DNA of 38,581 nt from Micavibrio_C sp964577255 (GCA_964577255.1 CAZNYM010000016.1:1-38581); one strand, 5' to 3'. Positions 1-8,980 are shown, counted from the stretch's first letter. Numbers and translations: made by a program. The notes: a model not told the origin generated them from the letters alone.

Positions 1-978
1 CATGACGCGCCCGCTTCGCAGGTGGCGGCACGGACATTCAACGGCGCTTACGATGACAAAAGAAAACTCAAAGCCTTCGCGCAGAGCGTGAATGTCATTA
101 CCTACGAATTCGAGAATATCCCGGTCGAAACAGTGCGCTACCTGCAGACCGTTACGCCCGTCTATCCCGACGACCGGCTGCTCGAAATCGCACAGCACCG
201 CCTCACGGAAAAGCAGTTCCTCAACGATATCGGCCTTGAGACCACCCCCTGGCGCGGCGCGGACAGGCCCGCCGCCATCGAAGCCGCGATGAAAGAGCTA
301 GGCCTAAAAACCGCGATCCTGAAAACCGTGCGCTTTGGCTATGACGGCAAAGGCCAGGCCGTATTCAAGAAGGGCGCCGCTGCGGGCGCGGCGTGGAAGG
401 CGCTCGGCAAGGCGCCTTTGATCATCGAAACGCCGGTCGATTTCGCCTGCGAGATATCGTGCATCATCGCCCGCGACAAGCTGGGTCAGACCGCCCTTTA
501 CGGCCCGATCCTCAACGAACATAAAAACCATATTCTTTCGCGCAGCACCGTGCCGGCCGCGATCCCCGACGATCTTGCCGGCAAGGCCCGCGACATGACG
601 CGCCTGCTGGCCGACGCCGTTGATCTCGTCGGCGTACTGGCGCTTGAGATGTTCGTGACCCGCGATGGGCGCATCCTGGCCAACGAGATCGCGCCGCGCA
701 CACACAATTCCGGGCATTGGACCATCGACGCCTGCGCCGTGTCGCAGTTCGAGCAGCATGTGCGCACGATCGCGGGCCTGCCGGTCGGCTCGCCCGCCCG
801 GCATTCCGATGCCGTCATGCATAACCTGATAGGCGGCGACGCGAAAAAACTGGGCAAGTGGCTTGAAATGAAAAACGCCTGCCTGCACCTCTACGGCAAG
901 AACGAAGCCCGCGAAGGCCGGAAAATGGGGCATGTGACGGTATTGTCGAGCTTGCGGCACGAGGTCACATCGCGCTAA
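1..978 (+). CDS. purK: N5-carboxyaminoimidazole ribonucleotide synthase PurK, 5' truncated by the window edge
   Basis: PurK uses ATP and bicarbonate to carboxylate aminoimidazole ribonucleotide in purine synthesis (cytosolic, ATP-grasp fold). The reading frame is open from base 1: the first residues read HDAPASQVA, the usual conserved PurK N-terminal region, so the GTG at 22 is internal and the true start lies upstream of the window. About 325 residues are present. Visible family motifs are YEFENIP, the ATP-grasp segment KTVRFGYDGKGQ, and the C-terminal NEIAPRTHNSGHWT followed by SQFEQH. The family usually has APRPHNSGHW; here Pro is Thr. A purE partner would be expected just upstream but is outside the window. 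The identification is secure; only the N-terminus is missing. Confidence 0.95.
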   Translation, partial: HDAPASQVAARTFNGAYDDKRKLKAFAQSVNVITYEFENIPVETVRYLQTVTPVYPDDRLLEIAQHRLTEKQFLNDIGLETTPWRGADRPAAIEAAMKELGLKTAILKTVRFGYDGKGQAVFKKGAAAGAAWKALGKAPLIIETPVDFACEISCIIARDKLGQTALYGPILNEHKNHILSRSTVPAAIPDDLAGKARDMTRLLADAVDLVGVLALEMFVTRDGRILANEIAPRTHNSGHWTIDACAVSQFEQHVRTIAGLPVGSPARHSDAVMHNLIGGDAKKLGKWLEMKNACLHLYGKNEAREGRKMGHVTVLSSLRHEVTSR

Positions 979-1017
979 AGTCCCCCTATAAAAACAAAAA
1001 TCACAGGGATCTCGTTT

Positions 1018-1986
1018 TTGCCTGACTTCTCGGACCATCGCTACAGGAATTTTCTCAGGGAAGCGCTGATCGGCGCGCAGCTTCGCGCCATGGATTCCAT
1101 CAAGGCGCAGGCCAATCGAGCCCTAGATGAGATATATACGCGCTACGTGGCCAAGGACGGTGACTTCGCCCCCGCCGAGGTCATCACCCACGCCGCCCGC
1201 AACGAGGATATCATCTTCCTTGAACGCATGAGCCCTTTCTGCGAAGGGATCAAAAAGCTTAAGGAAGACGGGCGCTATCTTTTACTCAAGGCGATTGACG
1301 ACGACGACATAGGCTACGTGAAATTCAGCGGCATTCTTCCTTTTGACATCAACCGCCGTTCCTTTTGGAGCGCTGAGGACGCGCAGGGCCGCAACCGGGT
1401 CTATTTCCTCAGCCCCGCCCATCTTGTCCGCAGCGCCGCCATGGCCCAGATCCTGCATGAACGCGGCGCGCGTTTCGACCTGCCCGACGCCGAAGGGCGC
1501 CTGCCGCTTTACACCATCGCAAGACGCGCCGTGCATCGCGGCGTCTTTCCCCTGTTGATGAACGAATTTCACGCCAACGCGCATTACAGCGGCCGGGCCC
1601 GGGATGAAATTTCCCCCCTGGACGGCCCGCTTTACGACCCGCCGATCTTTCAGGCCGTCCGCCATGCCAATACCCATGCTCTCAAGGGACTCGAAATGCT
1701 GGCACCCGCCAAAATAGACATGAACGTGATTCACAACTACATCACGCCGCTGATGTTCGCGGTGATCAGGGCGGAAGAAGCCTTTGAAGATTATGACAGA
1801 CTGCCCAGCCCCGCACGCAAGCTGGCGATGGTGCGGCATTTGTGGATTTTGCAGACCCTGGCGGCTTCGCCCTGCGTCGACCCGGCGATCAAGGATTATG
1901 AAGGCTGGAGCGCCGAAAGCCACGCCACCAGCAAACCCGTGCGCGCGGCGCTGCTTCAAGGTCTGGCGCAGCGCTTTACCCCCTAG
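1018..1986 (+). CDS. Diverged ankyrin-repeat-like protein, function unknown
   Basis: 322 residues if translation starts at TTG 1018, which has an AGGG at 1005-1008 in good position. An ATG at 1090 is the alternative and would remove 24 residues. The protein has no signal peptide or membrane segment and is probably cytosolic. Several stretches resemble ankyrin helices: THAARNEDIIFLERM, AAMAQILHERGARFDLPDAEGRLPLY, PPIFQAVRHANTHALKGLEML and TPLMFAVI near the C-terminus. The typical G-TPLH-A turns are mostly eroded, so the call rests on spacing and residue type rather than clean repeats. It lies between purK and fumC on the same strand with about 40 and 65 bp gaps and could be cotranscribed. Ankyrin proteins usually bind other proteins; the partner cannot be guessed. 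Confidence 0.6.
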   Translation: MPDFSDHRYRNFLREALIGAQLRAMDSIKAQANRALDEIYTRYVAKDGDFAPAEVITHAARNEDIIFLERMSPFCEGIKKLKEDGRYLLLKAIDDDDIGYVKFSGILPFDINRRSFWSAEDAQGRNRVYFLSPAHLVRSAAMAQILHERGARFDLPDAEGRLPLYTIARRAVHRGVFPLLMNEFHANAHYSGRARDEISPLDGPLYDPPIFQAVRHANTHALKGLEMLAPAKIDMNVIHNYITPLMFAVIRAEEAFEDYDRLPSPARKLAMVRHLWILQTLAASPCVDPAIKDYEGWSAESHATSKPVRAALLQGLAQRFTP

Positions 1987-2038
1987 TCGGTTCCGGCGAT
2001 ATGGTGTTAAATCCGGGATAGGCTAACCCTTCATATAT

Positions 2039-2053
2039 ATGGTGACCCACCAT
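2039..2053 (+). promoter_or_regulatory. Small hairpin enclosing the fumC start codon
   Basis: ATGGTG (2039-2044), loop ACC, CACCAT (2048-2053): a perfect six-pair stem that includes the first two bases of the fumC ATG at 2052 and the only Shine-Dalgarno-like bases nearby (GGTGA, 2041-2045). If it folds in the mRNA it would mask the ribosome site. A three-base loop is tight, so it may only be a chance symmetry. Confidence 0.35.
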
Positions 2054-3476
2054 GACCGCTTCTCCCAAAACCGCCGCTGCCGGCGTTCGCGTTGAAACCG
2101 ACTCCTTCGGCGAGATCGACGTTCCTGCCGCGCATTACTGGGGCGCGCAGACCCAGCGCAGCCTGCAGAATTTCAAGATCGGCGGCGAGCGCATGCCGCC
2201 TTCGCTGGTCAGGGCGTTCGGGATACAGAAGAAAGCTTCCGCACTTGCCAACATGGATCTAGGCGTACTTGACGCCAAGATCGGCAAGGCGATCGTGCAG
2301 GCCGCCGAGGAAGTGGCCGAAGGACGGCACATCGACGAATTCCCGCTCGTGGTCTGGCAGACCGGCTCGGGCACGCAGACCAATATGAATGCGAACGAAG
2401 TCATCTCCAACCGCGCGATCGAGATTCTGGGCGGCGCCATGGGCAGCAAGAAGCCCGTGCACCCCAACGACCATGTTAACATGGGCCAGTCCTCGAACGA
2501 CAGCTTCCCCACCGTCATGCACATCGCGGCGATGATGGACGTTCATGCCCTGCTTTTGCCCGCTCTTAAAAAGCTGCAGGCGGCGCTCGATAAAAAAGCC
2601 GGCGAGTTCAAGAACATCGTCAAGATCGGCCGCACCCACCTGCAGGACGCCACGCCCGTCACGCTAGGGCAGGAATTTTCCGGCTACGCGCGCCAGATCG
2701 CCATGGGGATCGACCGCGTCAACACCACGCTGCCGCGCCTCAAACTGCTGGCCCAAGGCGGCACCGCCGTCGGTACTGGCATCAACTGCACCGTGGGCTT
2801 CGCCGAGAAATTCGCCCAGCATGTTTCCAAGATCACCAAGCTCGACTTCGTCACCGCCGACAACAAGTTCGAGGCCCTGGCCACGCACGACACGCTGGTC
2901 GAGGTGTCGGGTGCCCTCAACACCCTGGCGGTGTCGCTGATGAAGATCGCCAACGATGTGCGCCTGCTTGGCTCCGGCCCGCGCTGCGGCATCGGCGAGA
3001 TCAGCCTGCCTGAGAACGAGCCCGGCTCCTCTATCATGCCCGGCAAGGTCAACCCCACGCAAAGCGAAGCTATGACCATGGTGTGCGCCCAGGTGATGGG
3101 CAACCACACAACGGTGACGATCGCGGGCAGCAACGGCCATTTCGAGTTGAACGTGTTCAAGCCCGTGATCGCCTTCAACGTGCTGCAGTCCATCCGCCTG
3201 ATCGCCGATGCGTGCAACAGCTTCACCGATAATTGCGTCAGCGGCATCGAGGCCAACAGCGACCGCATCGAAAAACTTCTCTATGAAAGCCTGATGCTGG
3301 TCACCGCGCTCAATCCGCATATCGGCTATGACAACGCGGCCAAGATCGCCAAGAAAGCGCACGCCGAGGACAAGACCCTCAAGCAGGTAGGCGTGGAACT
3401 GGGGCTGCTGACGGAAGCGCAGTTCGACCAGTGGGTGAAACCCGCCGACATGATCCACCCGCGCAAGGCGAAATGA
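2052..3476 (+). CDS. fumC: Class II fumarate hydratase (fumarase C)
   Basis: Interconverts fumarate and L-malate in the citric acid cycle; iron-independent cytosolic homotetramer. The 474 residues match the usual class II length (about 460-470). All three signature regions are present: TGSGTQTNMNANEV (104-117), GRTHLQDATP with the catalytic-region histidine near 196, and the loop GSSIMPGKVNP (325-335) carrying the active-site serine. The N-terminus ETDSFGEIDVPAAHYWGAQTQRS is typical of the aspartase/fumarase superfamily. Aspartase and argininosuccinate lyase share the loop, but the overall match is fumarase. The start ATG has only GGTGA as a ribosome site, partly inside a small hairpin. The stop codon overlaps the start of the next gene, which suggests translational coupling. 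Confidence 0.96.
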   Translation: MTASPKTAAAGVRVETDSFGEIDVPAAHYWGAQTQRSLQNFKIGGERMPPSLVRAFGIQKKASALANMDLGVLDAKIGKAIVQAAEEVAEGRHIDEFPLVVWQTGSGTQTNMNANEVISNRAIEILGGAMGSKKPVHPNDHVNMGQSSNDSFPTVMHIAAMMDVHALLLPALKKLQAALDKKAGEFKNIVKIGRTHLQDATPVTLGQEFSGYARQIAMGIDRVNTTLPRLKLLAQGGTAVGTGINCTVGFAEKFAQHVSKITKLDFVTADNKFEALATHDTLVEVSGALNTLAVSLMKIANDVRLLGSGPRCGIGEISLPENEPGSSIMPGKVNPTQSEAMTMVCAQVMGNHTTVTIAGSNGHFELNVFKPVIAFNVLQSIRLIADACNSFTDNCVSGIEANSDRIEKLLYESLMLVTALNPHIGYDNAAKIAKKAHAEDKTLKQVGVELGLLTEAQFDQWVKPADMIHPRKAK

Positions 3477-3676
3477 TCATCAAGCGTTCCGTGCGCATCG
3501 CCGGGCACATGACCAGCGTGAGCCTGGAGAAGCCCTTCTGGGACACGCTGGAGAGCCTGGCCAGGGCCCGCGGCCTGACTTTGGGCAAGCTTATCGAGGA
3601 GGTCGACGCGCGCCGGGATAAAGCCAATCTTTCCAGCGCATTGCGCGTTTATATTCTGTCTTGCATGCAAAAATAA
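3473..3676 (+). CDS. Ribbon-helix-helix domain protein (RHH_4-like)
   Basis: 67 residues starting MIIKRSVRIAGHMTSVSLE. The ATG at 3473 overlaps the fumC stop (ATGA), so this start is preferred over the in-frame ATG at 3431 inside fumC. The pattern of a beta strand (HMTSVSLEKPFW) followed by two helices (WDTLESLARARG and LTLGKLIEEVD) matches the short ribbon-helix-helix family found in many alphaproteobacteria, often next to fumC. RHH proteins usually dimerise and bind operators through the strand, so an autoregulatory or local repressor role is possible but inferred. The C-terminus SALRVYILSCMQK is typical of this group. No toxin partner is next to it, so an antitoxin role is not supported. 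Confidence 0.75.
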   Translation: MIIKRSVRIAGHMTSVSLEKPFWDTLESLARARGLTLGKLIEEVDARRDKANLSSALRVYILSCMQK

Positions 3677-3746
3677 CTGTTGCACTTATTTTAAGCTTAT
3701 GGCAATAAACAGCCCTCTTTATCCCTGACTTTTAGGAAGATACGCC

Positions 3747-4166
3747 ATGACCGGACACGCCCACCCTTACTTTTCCATCGTTGCCGAACTGGGCGACATC
3801 CCTCGCCCCTCCGACAATCTGGTGGAACTGGCCCGCCGGCTGGCAGAGATGCTCAACGTCACCTCAGAGCATGTACTCAAGGCCACCTCGGAAGACAGCC
3901 CCTTCCTCGACTACGCCCTGATCAACGTGCAAGCGCCCAATGTTACTCACACTTTCATACTGAAATATCTAGAACGCCGCGAAGGCGATAGAGATGAAAG
4001 TCTTGTCGCCGTTTCCAACATGGAGAACACGTTTAATTTTTTTAAAGCGGCAGATGAAGACTCCATGACACAGATCTGCAGGCACATCAACGACGAGCTT
4101 GCTGAAAAACTGAGATTTCAGGCAGACATAAAAGCCCGGCGTACGCAAGGTTTAATCATTAACTAG
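3747..4166 (+). CDS. Hypothetical protein, 139 aa
   Basis: I do not recognise this protein. It starts MTGHAHPYFSIVAEL at an ATG preceded by a good ribosome site (AGGAAG, 3734-3739). It is acidic and soluble, with no signal peptide or membrane segment. The first half contains a predicted amphipathic helix (NLVELARRLAEMLNV); the middle (FLDYALINVQAPNVTHTFILKYLE) looks like two beta strands; the end is a helix rich in charge. It is separated by 70 bp from the RHH gene upstream and converges on the AsmA gene, whose stop is only 4 bp away. No terminator hairpin is visible in that gap. Confidence 0.6.
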   Translation: MTGHAHPYFSIVAELGDIPRPSDNLVELARRLAEMLNVTSEHVLKATSEDSPFLDYALINVQAPNVTHTFILKYLERREGDRDESLVAVSNMENTFNFFKAADEDSMTQICRHINDELAEKLRFQADIKARRTQGLIIN

Positions 4167-4170
4167 GTGC

Positions 4171-7100
4171 CTACTGACCCTCAATCAGGTTCTGCAATAA
4201 ATCCTGCACGGCTTCCTCAGGTGTCGGTTCCGCCAGCGCAGGAGCGTCTGGTTCTGCCATAGGTTCTTGCCGCTCCAATGCAGGCTGTTCCCTCTCCAGC
4301 ATCGGCTGCTGGGGTTCAAGCGCAGGTTCCGCGCCGGCGGCAGGAGCCGTTTCCTCGACAGGGGGCGGCGGCGCGGTCGGTTGCACGACATTTTTATTCT
4401 GCGGCGCGATCTGCTGCTTGATAATGTCCTGCAGCAGGCCCTTGGCTCCGTCCTTTTTCTTGTCGCCCAGATTCTCGAGGATGACCTCGCCGATCGCCTG
4501 CTTCACCTGATTGCCGATATAGCTGTCTAGCGCGCTGCGGCCCAGCGATTTGGCCGGAGCGTCCAGCGGTCCACGGAATGTCGTCTTGAGCGGCGGCGCG
4601 TCCTTGGGCTCTGCCAGCTTGACGGTGCTTTCAAGATCCATCGTCCACAGCGGCAGGTTGATATTGCCGGCAACGCCTACGCCCGCGCTCGGCCCCGCCA
4701 GCGCCAGCTTGTCGAAGGTCATGACGCCCTGCTTGATGGTGTAGGCGGAATCGAGCGTGTCGAACGCTGTCTGCCCGCCCGAAAGCGATGATTCAAGGAG
4801 GTTACCCAGATTGCGCTTCACGCTGTCCGAAGGCTGGACCAGTGTGCGCGAGATGCGGGCCAGGTCGAACCCCTCGATGATCAGGCTCCTGCCCGTCACC
4901 GTGCCCCTGCCCGCCAGGTTGTTCACGACGTCCGACATGCTGACCCCGGCCGATTGCAACGCCGCATCAAGGTTGGCCATGCCGCGCGCCTGGATCAGCT
5001 TCGCACCGCTGAACGACCCCACCAGGGATTCGAGATCAACGCCTTCCACTTTGGCCTGGCCCTGGAAGGACAGCGGCTGACCGGCGGCCTTGGGCGCGTT
5101 CACGGTGCTCACCATCGCCAGCTTGCCGCCGTAAAGGCCGCTGTCGAACTGGCTCAGGTTGAAAACGCCGCCCGCAAGCGACGCCTTGATGACCGGATTG
5201 CTCATCTGCCAGGTCTGCCACGTCAGCGACCGGGCGCTCAGGCCGATGGTGCCGTCGAATTTATTCATCCAGTCGATATTGATCGGCGTGCGCGGCCAGC
5301 GCGCTTCGCCGCGCGCCACTGTGCCACGGCTTTTCTTCTCCACGCCCAGCAGCTCGCTCAGCGGCAGGTCGCCCGCGCTCAGCTGCGCCGTTACCTTCGG
5401 CCGTGCGCCACTCTGGTCGACGCTCAGCGTCCCGGCAATGCTGGCCGGGCCGATATTCGCCTGCAGCCCCTTGAAGTTGGAAATCTTGCCGGTGCGCTCC
5501 ATGCTGACATACAGGTCGATGTCCTTGGCCAGCGTGACGCTGCTCTTGAACGCCGGCTGCCACAGGCGCGCAAGCTCGACATAGTTCGGGTGGCGCAGGC
5601 GGAACGTCAGGCCGCTGAAACTCGCCTTCTGCAGCACGTCGGCCAGCGTTCCCGACGTCTCGAGCGTGCCCTTCATGGCCTTGAGGTTGACGACGAAGCC
5701 CAACCTGTCCGGCTGGCCCTTGAACTCGGCCAGAACTTCGGCGGGTCCGGCGCGCGGTGGCAATCCGGCGGCCTTGATCTTGAAAGAGTCGAGGGCGCGC
5801 TGCAGATCCGGTGTCTTGGCCTCGATCGTCAGATCGACATCCTTGAGCTGCGCGATGTTGCCGACCGTGCCCGCCACGTTCAGGCTGTTACCACCGTCGG
5901 CAACCAGATAAACGCTGTCAAGCGCCAGCTTGCCGCGGATCAGGCTGCCCTTTAGCACCACGTTCCTGTAACTCTCCTGCTTGAGCGTCAGGCTGCCGAA
6001 GCTGAGGTCGGTCGCCAGGTCGAAAGGCAGGTCGAGGCCTTTCAAAGTTTCTGCCAGTGCCTGCGGGTTCGCGGGTTTCTGCTCTGCCGCTGGTTGCGCC
6101 TGCACTTTCGCGGTGGGTTTGAGCTTTTCCAGCAGGGCGTCGGCATCTATGCTGGTAGCGCTACCCTTTAGCGAAATTTTCTGACGGCTGGTGCCGCCCT
6201 CATAGGCGACGGAACCCGCGAGTGCCATCTGTTCGCCCGCAGCCTTGAGCGAGGAGAAATCGAACGTCGCGCGCACGGGCGTCACCGACGCCTTGAACGT
6301 CGCGGCAACGGGCGCCAGCAGCAGTCCTTGAAGGCTTTCGACCTGCTTTTTCGGCAGGAAGCCATCGGCCAGATATTTCGGCGAGGCGATGCTGGCCGTG
6401 CCACTGAGATCGAGCTTCAGGTCGGCAAGCGTCGTCTGCCCCTTATCTCCGACCGAGGACGAATCGCCGCTCAAAGTGTATTGCGTCTGCAGCGATCCCT
6501 TACCGGGCGTCTGCGCGCTCAAAGCGCCGCTCAGCGTTTTGTCCTTGATCGCCGCGCTCAGGCTCACGCCCGTGTAGCTGCCACCCTTGAACGTGACAGA
6601 CGGCGCCTTCATGTCAGCCTTGAGGTTGAGAGCGGTGGGCAACACCATGCTCAGCGGCAAAAACGAAGGTTTACCTTCTTTCTTCGCCGCGGGCGGCAGC
6701 AGGGTATCGAGATTGACCGGCTTCGCCGCCTCCAATGCCACTGTAACGTTGATCGGCGCCTCCGGCGTCTTTTTCTTCAGGCCGTCGGCGGAGAAAGATA
6801 TCTTGCCCTCGAGCCCCTGCCCCATCACGATCTTGCCGTCGGTCAGGGACGCTTTCTCTATCCCCGCAGTCAGCATGCCCGCCAGCGACAGCGCGCCACC
6901 GGGAATGGCCGTCTTGCCGCCAGCCACAGCGAGCGCAGCGGAGGGATCGGCCGAAGACATCTCCATCTCGCCCTGGATCTCGGGCGCGGGCCTAAGCCCC
7001 GCGACGCCCGAGAATTTCAAAACCGTCTGGCCCGGCAGATCGATCTCGGCGTGCAGCGGAAACGAACCGCCTTCCGCGTCCACGCGGCCCACGCGTGCCT

Positions 7101-7701
7101 GGATTTTCACCGGCTGGCCATTATAGACGATGTCGCCCGTGGCATTGTAGGGGCCGCGGATGTTTTCGCCCTTGATATCGGCGTTGATCCCGGCCAGAGC
7201 CAACGGCGGCGCCTTCTTCGCCTTGTCCGTGTAGGTGAAGGCACCGTCCTTGATGGTTATGCGGCTGATGGCGATGGCATCGGTATTGCCCTTGCCCGCC
7301 CCGCCGCTCATTTTTTCTTTCAGCACCGGCGTCTGCCAGTTGGGCGCACCATCCTCCCCGACGCCGAGATTGACGGCGGGCGTATCCAGCTCCACGCTGT
7401 TGACGACAACGCGCTTTTGCAGCAGCGGCGCGAATTCCAGATAAGCGGACGCCCCCTTGAGCGATACGAGCGTCTCGCCGGCTGATGTGCTGACCTTAAG
7501 CGGGCCCAGCCGCGCGTGCGGCGAAGGCAGCACGGCCATCGCCACATCGCCCTCGAGTTCCACCTTCAGCCCGGTCGCCTGTTCGACCTTGTCGACAATC
7601 ACCGGCTTGAACTTGTTCCAGTCGACGAAGCTCGGGCCGACCACCAGCCCGCCCGCGACCAGAACCAGAAGGATGGCGACGATGGAAACGGCCTTTTTCA
7701 T
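4171..7701 (-). CDS. AsmA family protein, large periplasmic, inner-membrane anchored
   Basis: About 1176 residues. A single N-terminal membrane anchor (VSIVAILLVLVAGGLVV) is followed by FVDWNKFKPVIVDKVEQATGLKVELEGDV, the hallmark AsmA N-terminus. The C-terminal AsmA_2 region is also present (VVNNLAGRGTVTGRSLIIEGFDLARI and AYTIKQGVMTFDKLAL). AsmA-like proteins form long beta-groove bridges and are linked to phospholipid transport to, and homeostasis of, the outer membrane. ATG 7701 is preferred over TTG 7710: AAGGA sits 9 bases before 7701 but directly abuts 7710. The C-terminal tail (about the last 90 residues) is Pro/Glu-rich with degenerate QPxLER repeats and is probably disordered. It is the last gene of a run with the PHA genes, 5 bp after the cNMP-binding gene. 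Confidence 0.9.
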   Translation of the reverse strand: MKKAVSIVAILLVLVAGGLVVGPSFVDWNKFKPVIVDKVEQATGLKVELEGDVAMAVLPSPHARLGPLKVSTSAGETLVSLKGASAYLEFAPLLQKRVVVNSVELDTPAVNLGVGEDGAPNWQTPVLKEKMSGGAGKGNTDAIAISRITIKDGAFTYTDKAKKAPPLALAGINADIKGENIRGPYNATGDIVYNGQPVKIQARVGRVDAEGGSFPLHAEIDLPGQTVLKFSGVAGLRPAPEIQGEMEMSSADPSAALAVAGGKTAIPGGALSLAGMLTAGIEKASLTDGKIVMGQGLEGKISFSADGLKKKTPEAPINVTVALEAAKPVNLDTLLPPAAKKEGKPSFLPLSMVLPTALNLKADMKAPSVTFKGGSYTGVSLSAAIKDKTLSGALSAQTPGKGSLQTQYTLSGDSSSVGDKGQTTLADLKLDLSGTASIASPKYLADGFLPKKQVESLQGLLLAPVAATFKASVTPVRATFDFSSLKAAGEQMALAGSVAYEGGTSRQKISLKGSATSIDADALLEKLKPTAKVQAQPAAEQKPANPQALAETLKGLDLPFDLATDLSFGSLTLKQESYRNVVLKGSLIRGKLALDSVYLVADGGNSLNVAGTVGNIAQLKDVDLTIEAKTPDLQRALDSFKIKAAGLPPRAGPAEVLAEFKGQPDRLGFVVNLKAMKGTLETSGTLADVLQKASFSGLTFRLRHPNYVELARLWQPAFKSSVTLAKDIDLYVSMERTGKISNFKGLQANIGPASIAGTLSVDQSGARPKVTAQLSAGDLPLSELLGVEKKSRGTVARGEARWPRTPINIDWMNKFDGTIGLSARSLTWQTWQMSNPVIKASLAGGVFNLSQFDSGLYGGKLAMVSTVNAPKAAGQPLSFQGQAKVEGVDLESLVGSFSGAKLIQARGMANLDAALQSAGVSMSDVVNNLAGRGTVTGRSLIIEGFDLARISRTLVQPSDSVKRNLGNLLESSLSGGQTAFDTLDSAYTIKQGVMTFDKLALAGPSAGVGVAGNINLPLWTMDLESTVKLAEPKDAPPLKTTFRGPLDAPAKSLGRSALDSYIGNQVKQAIGEVILENLGDKKKDGAKGLLQDIIKQQIAPQNKNVVQPTAPPPPVEETAPAAGAEPALEPQQPMLEREQPALERQEPMAEPDAPALAEPTPEEAVQDLLQNLIEGQ

Positions 7702-7706
7702 GATCT

Positions 7707-8255
7707 TCAATCCTTGTCGTTTTCGGGATAGCGCGCCTGGAACGCCTTCACCGCCTTGAGAAAATCCTCAAGCTTGGGCAGAACCGTGCTTTCCAGGCTG
7801 GCCTGCTGCTGCCGGGGAAGACCTGCATGCAGCATTTGATATAGGTTGTTCGCGACCTCAATCAAATCCTCCGTGCTGCCTTCTTTTTTGAGCAGCGTGG
7901 TATTAGCATTCGCGATCCGGCGCAGCATCATCAGCAGCAGCGCCTTGATGGTGGGGTCGCTGTGGTTGAGCTTTTGTTGCAAAGTTTCACGCGAGATGAT
8001 GATGAGGTTGCAATCCTCGAGCGCCTCGGCACTCGCCATGCGCGGCCCGTCGTTGATCAGCGACATCTCGCCGAAGATCTGGCCGACGCCGATGCGCGAC
8101 AGCTCGACCTGGCGACCGTCGGCGGTTTCGGTGAAGATTCTTACCGATCCAGACTGGATCAGGAACGCGGTGTTGCCCTCATCGCCCTGATTGATGATGG
8201 CCGAACCCTTGGAAACATAACGGCGTTCGAGGATAACAGGGTCGTTTCTGAACAT
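7707..8255 (-). CDS. Single-domain cyclic nucleotide-binding protein
   Basis: 182 residues consisting essentially of one cNMP-binding beta-barrel. The phosphate-binding cassette reads FGEMSLINDGPRMASAEA, with the conserved FGE and the Arg that contacts the cyclic phosphate. The earlier segment KGSAIINQGDEGNTAFLIQSGSVRIF is also typical. There is no DNA-binding helix-turn-helix after the barrel; the C-terminus is only helices (ALLLMMLRRIANANTTLLKK onward), so it is unlikely to be a Crp-type transcription factor. It may sense cAMP or cGMP and act through protein contact. The start lies 2 bp after the phbB stop, which points to one transcript with phbB and the AsmA gene. Partner and ligand are unknown. 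Confidence 0.85.
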   Translation of the reverse strand: MFRNDPVILERRYVSKGSAIINQGDEGNTAFLIQSGSVRIFTETADGRQVELSRIGVGQIFGEMSLINDGPRMASAEALEDCNLIIISRETLQQKLNHSDPTIKALLLMMLRRIANANTTLLKKEGSTEDLIEVANNLYQMLHAGLPRQQQASLESTVLPKLEDFLKAVKAFQARYPENDKD

Positions 8256-8257
8256 CG

Positions 8258-8980
8258 CTACACCATATACTGGCCGCCGTTGGCGGTGATCGTGGAACCG
8301 GTGATGAAGGCCGCCTTGTCGGAAACCAGAAAGCTGACGATTCCCGCCACGTCCTCGGGTCGGCCCATGCGCGCGACCGGGATCTGGCGGACGATGGAAT
8401 CGAGCACTTCCTGCTTAACCGACGCCGTCATGTCCGTCTCGATGTAACCGGGGCAGATGGCATTCACGGTAATGCCCTTGCCGGCGCTCTCGAGCGCCAG
8501 CGCCTTGGTGAAGCCGATAATGCCCGCCTTGGCCGCCGAATAATTCGTCTGTCCAAACTGGCCTTTCTGGCCGTTGATCGAGCCGATATTCACGATCCGG
8601 CCGAAGCCGCGATCTCTCATTCCGCCGATGAGGGCGCGCGTCATGTTGAAGCAGGAATCGAGGTTGGTCGCCATCACGGCGCGCCAGTTCTCGGGATCCA
8701 TCTTGTGGAACATGCCGTCGCGGGTGATGCCGGCATTGTTGACCAGCACGCTGACGGCACCCTTTTCCTTTTCAATTTTGCCGGCAACGTCCTGACAGGC
8801 GGCATAGTCGCCGACATCGGCCTTGAACACCGCCGCGCCCGTTTCCTGAGCGCACTGGCGCGCGGCTTCGTCGTTGCCGTGATAGACGGCGGCGACCTCG
8901 TACCCGTCCGCCCGCAGGGCGCGGGTAATAGCCAGTCCGATACCTCTGGTTCCGCCAGTTACGACCGCAACAGCTTTCAT
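8258..8980 (-). CDS. phbB: Acetoacetyl-CoA reductase PhbB (short-chain dehydrogenase)
   Basis: Reduces acetoacetyl-CoA to (R)-3-hydroxybutyryl-CoA with NADPH, the second step of poly-3-hydroxybutyrate synthesis. The 240 residues match the family length. Visible SDR features are the nucleotide-binding TGGTRGIG near residue 8, NNAG, the catalytic Ser in GSINGQKGQFGQ, and YSAAK (Tyr and Lys). The substrate-side sequence INGQKGQFGQTNYSAAKAG is characteristic of PhbB rather than FabG, and the C-terminus ends GGQYMV. The start has AAGGTGG upstream. It lies 72 bp downstream of the phaC-like gene and 2 bp before the cNMP-binding gene. No beta-ketothiolase (phaA) is in the window. Confidence 0.92.
   Translation of the reverse strand: MKAVAVVTGGTRGIGLAITRALRADGYEVAAVYHGNDEAARQCAQETGAAVFKADVGDYAACQDVAGKIEKEKGAVSVLVNNAGITRDGMFHKMDPENWRAVMATNLDSCFNMTRALIGGMRDRGFGRIVNIGSINGQKGQFGQTNYSAAKAGIIGFTKALALESAGKGITVNAICPGYIETDMTASVKQEVLDSIVRQIPVARMGRPEDVAGIVSFLVSDKAAFITGSTITANGGQYMV

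Noticed and set aside
304..1038. Long minus-strand open frame opposite purK
   Set aside because: Shadow of a GC-rich gene: rich in Arg, Ala and Gly with no family motif, while purK is certain.
6328..7485. 385-residue plus-strand open frame inside the AsmA gene
   Set aside because: Low-complexity shadow of a GC-rich gene with no ribosome site.
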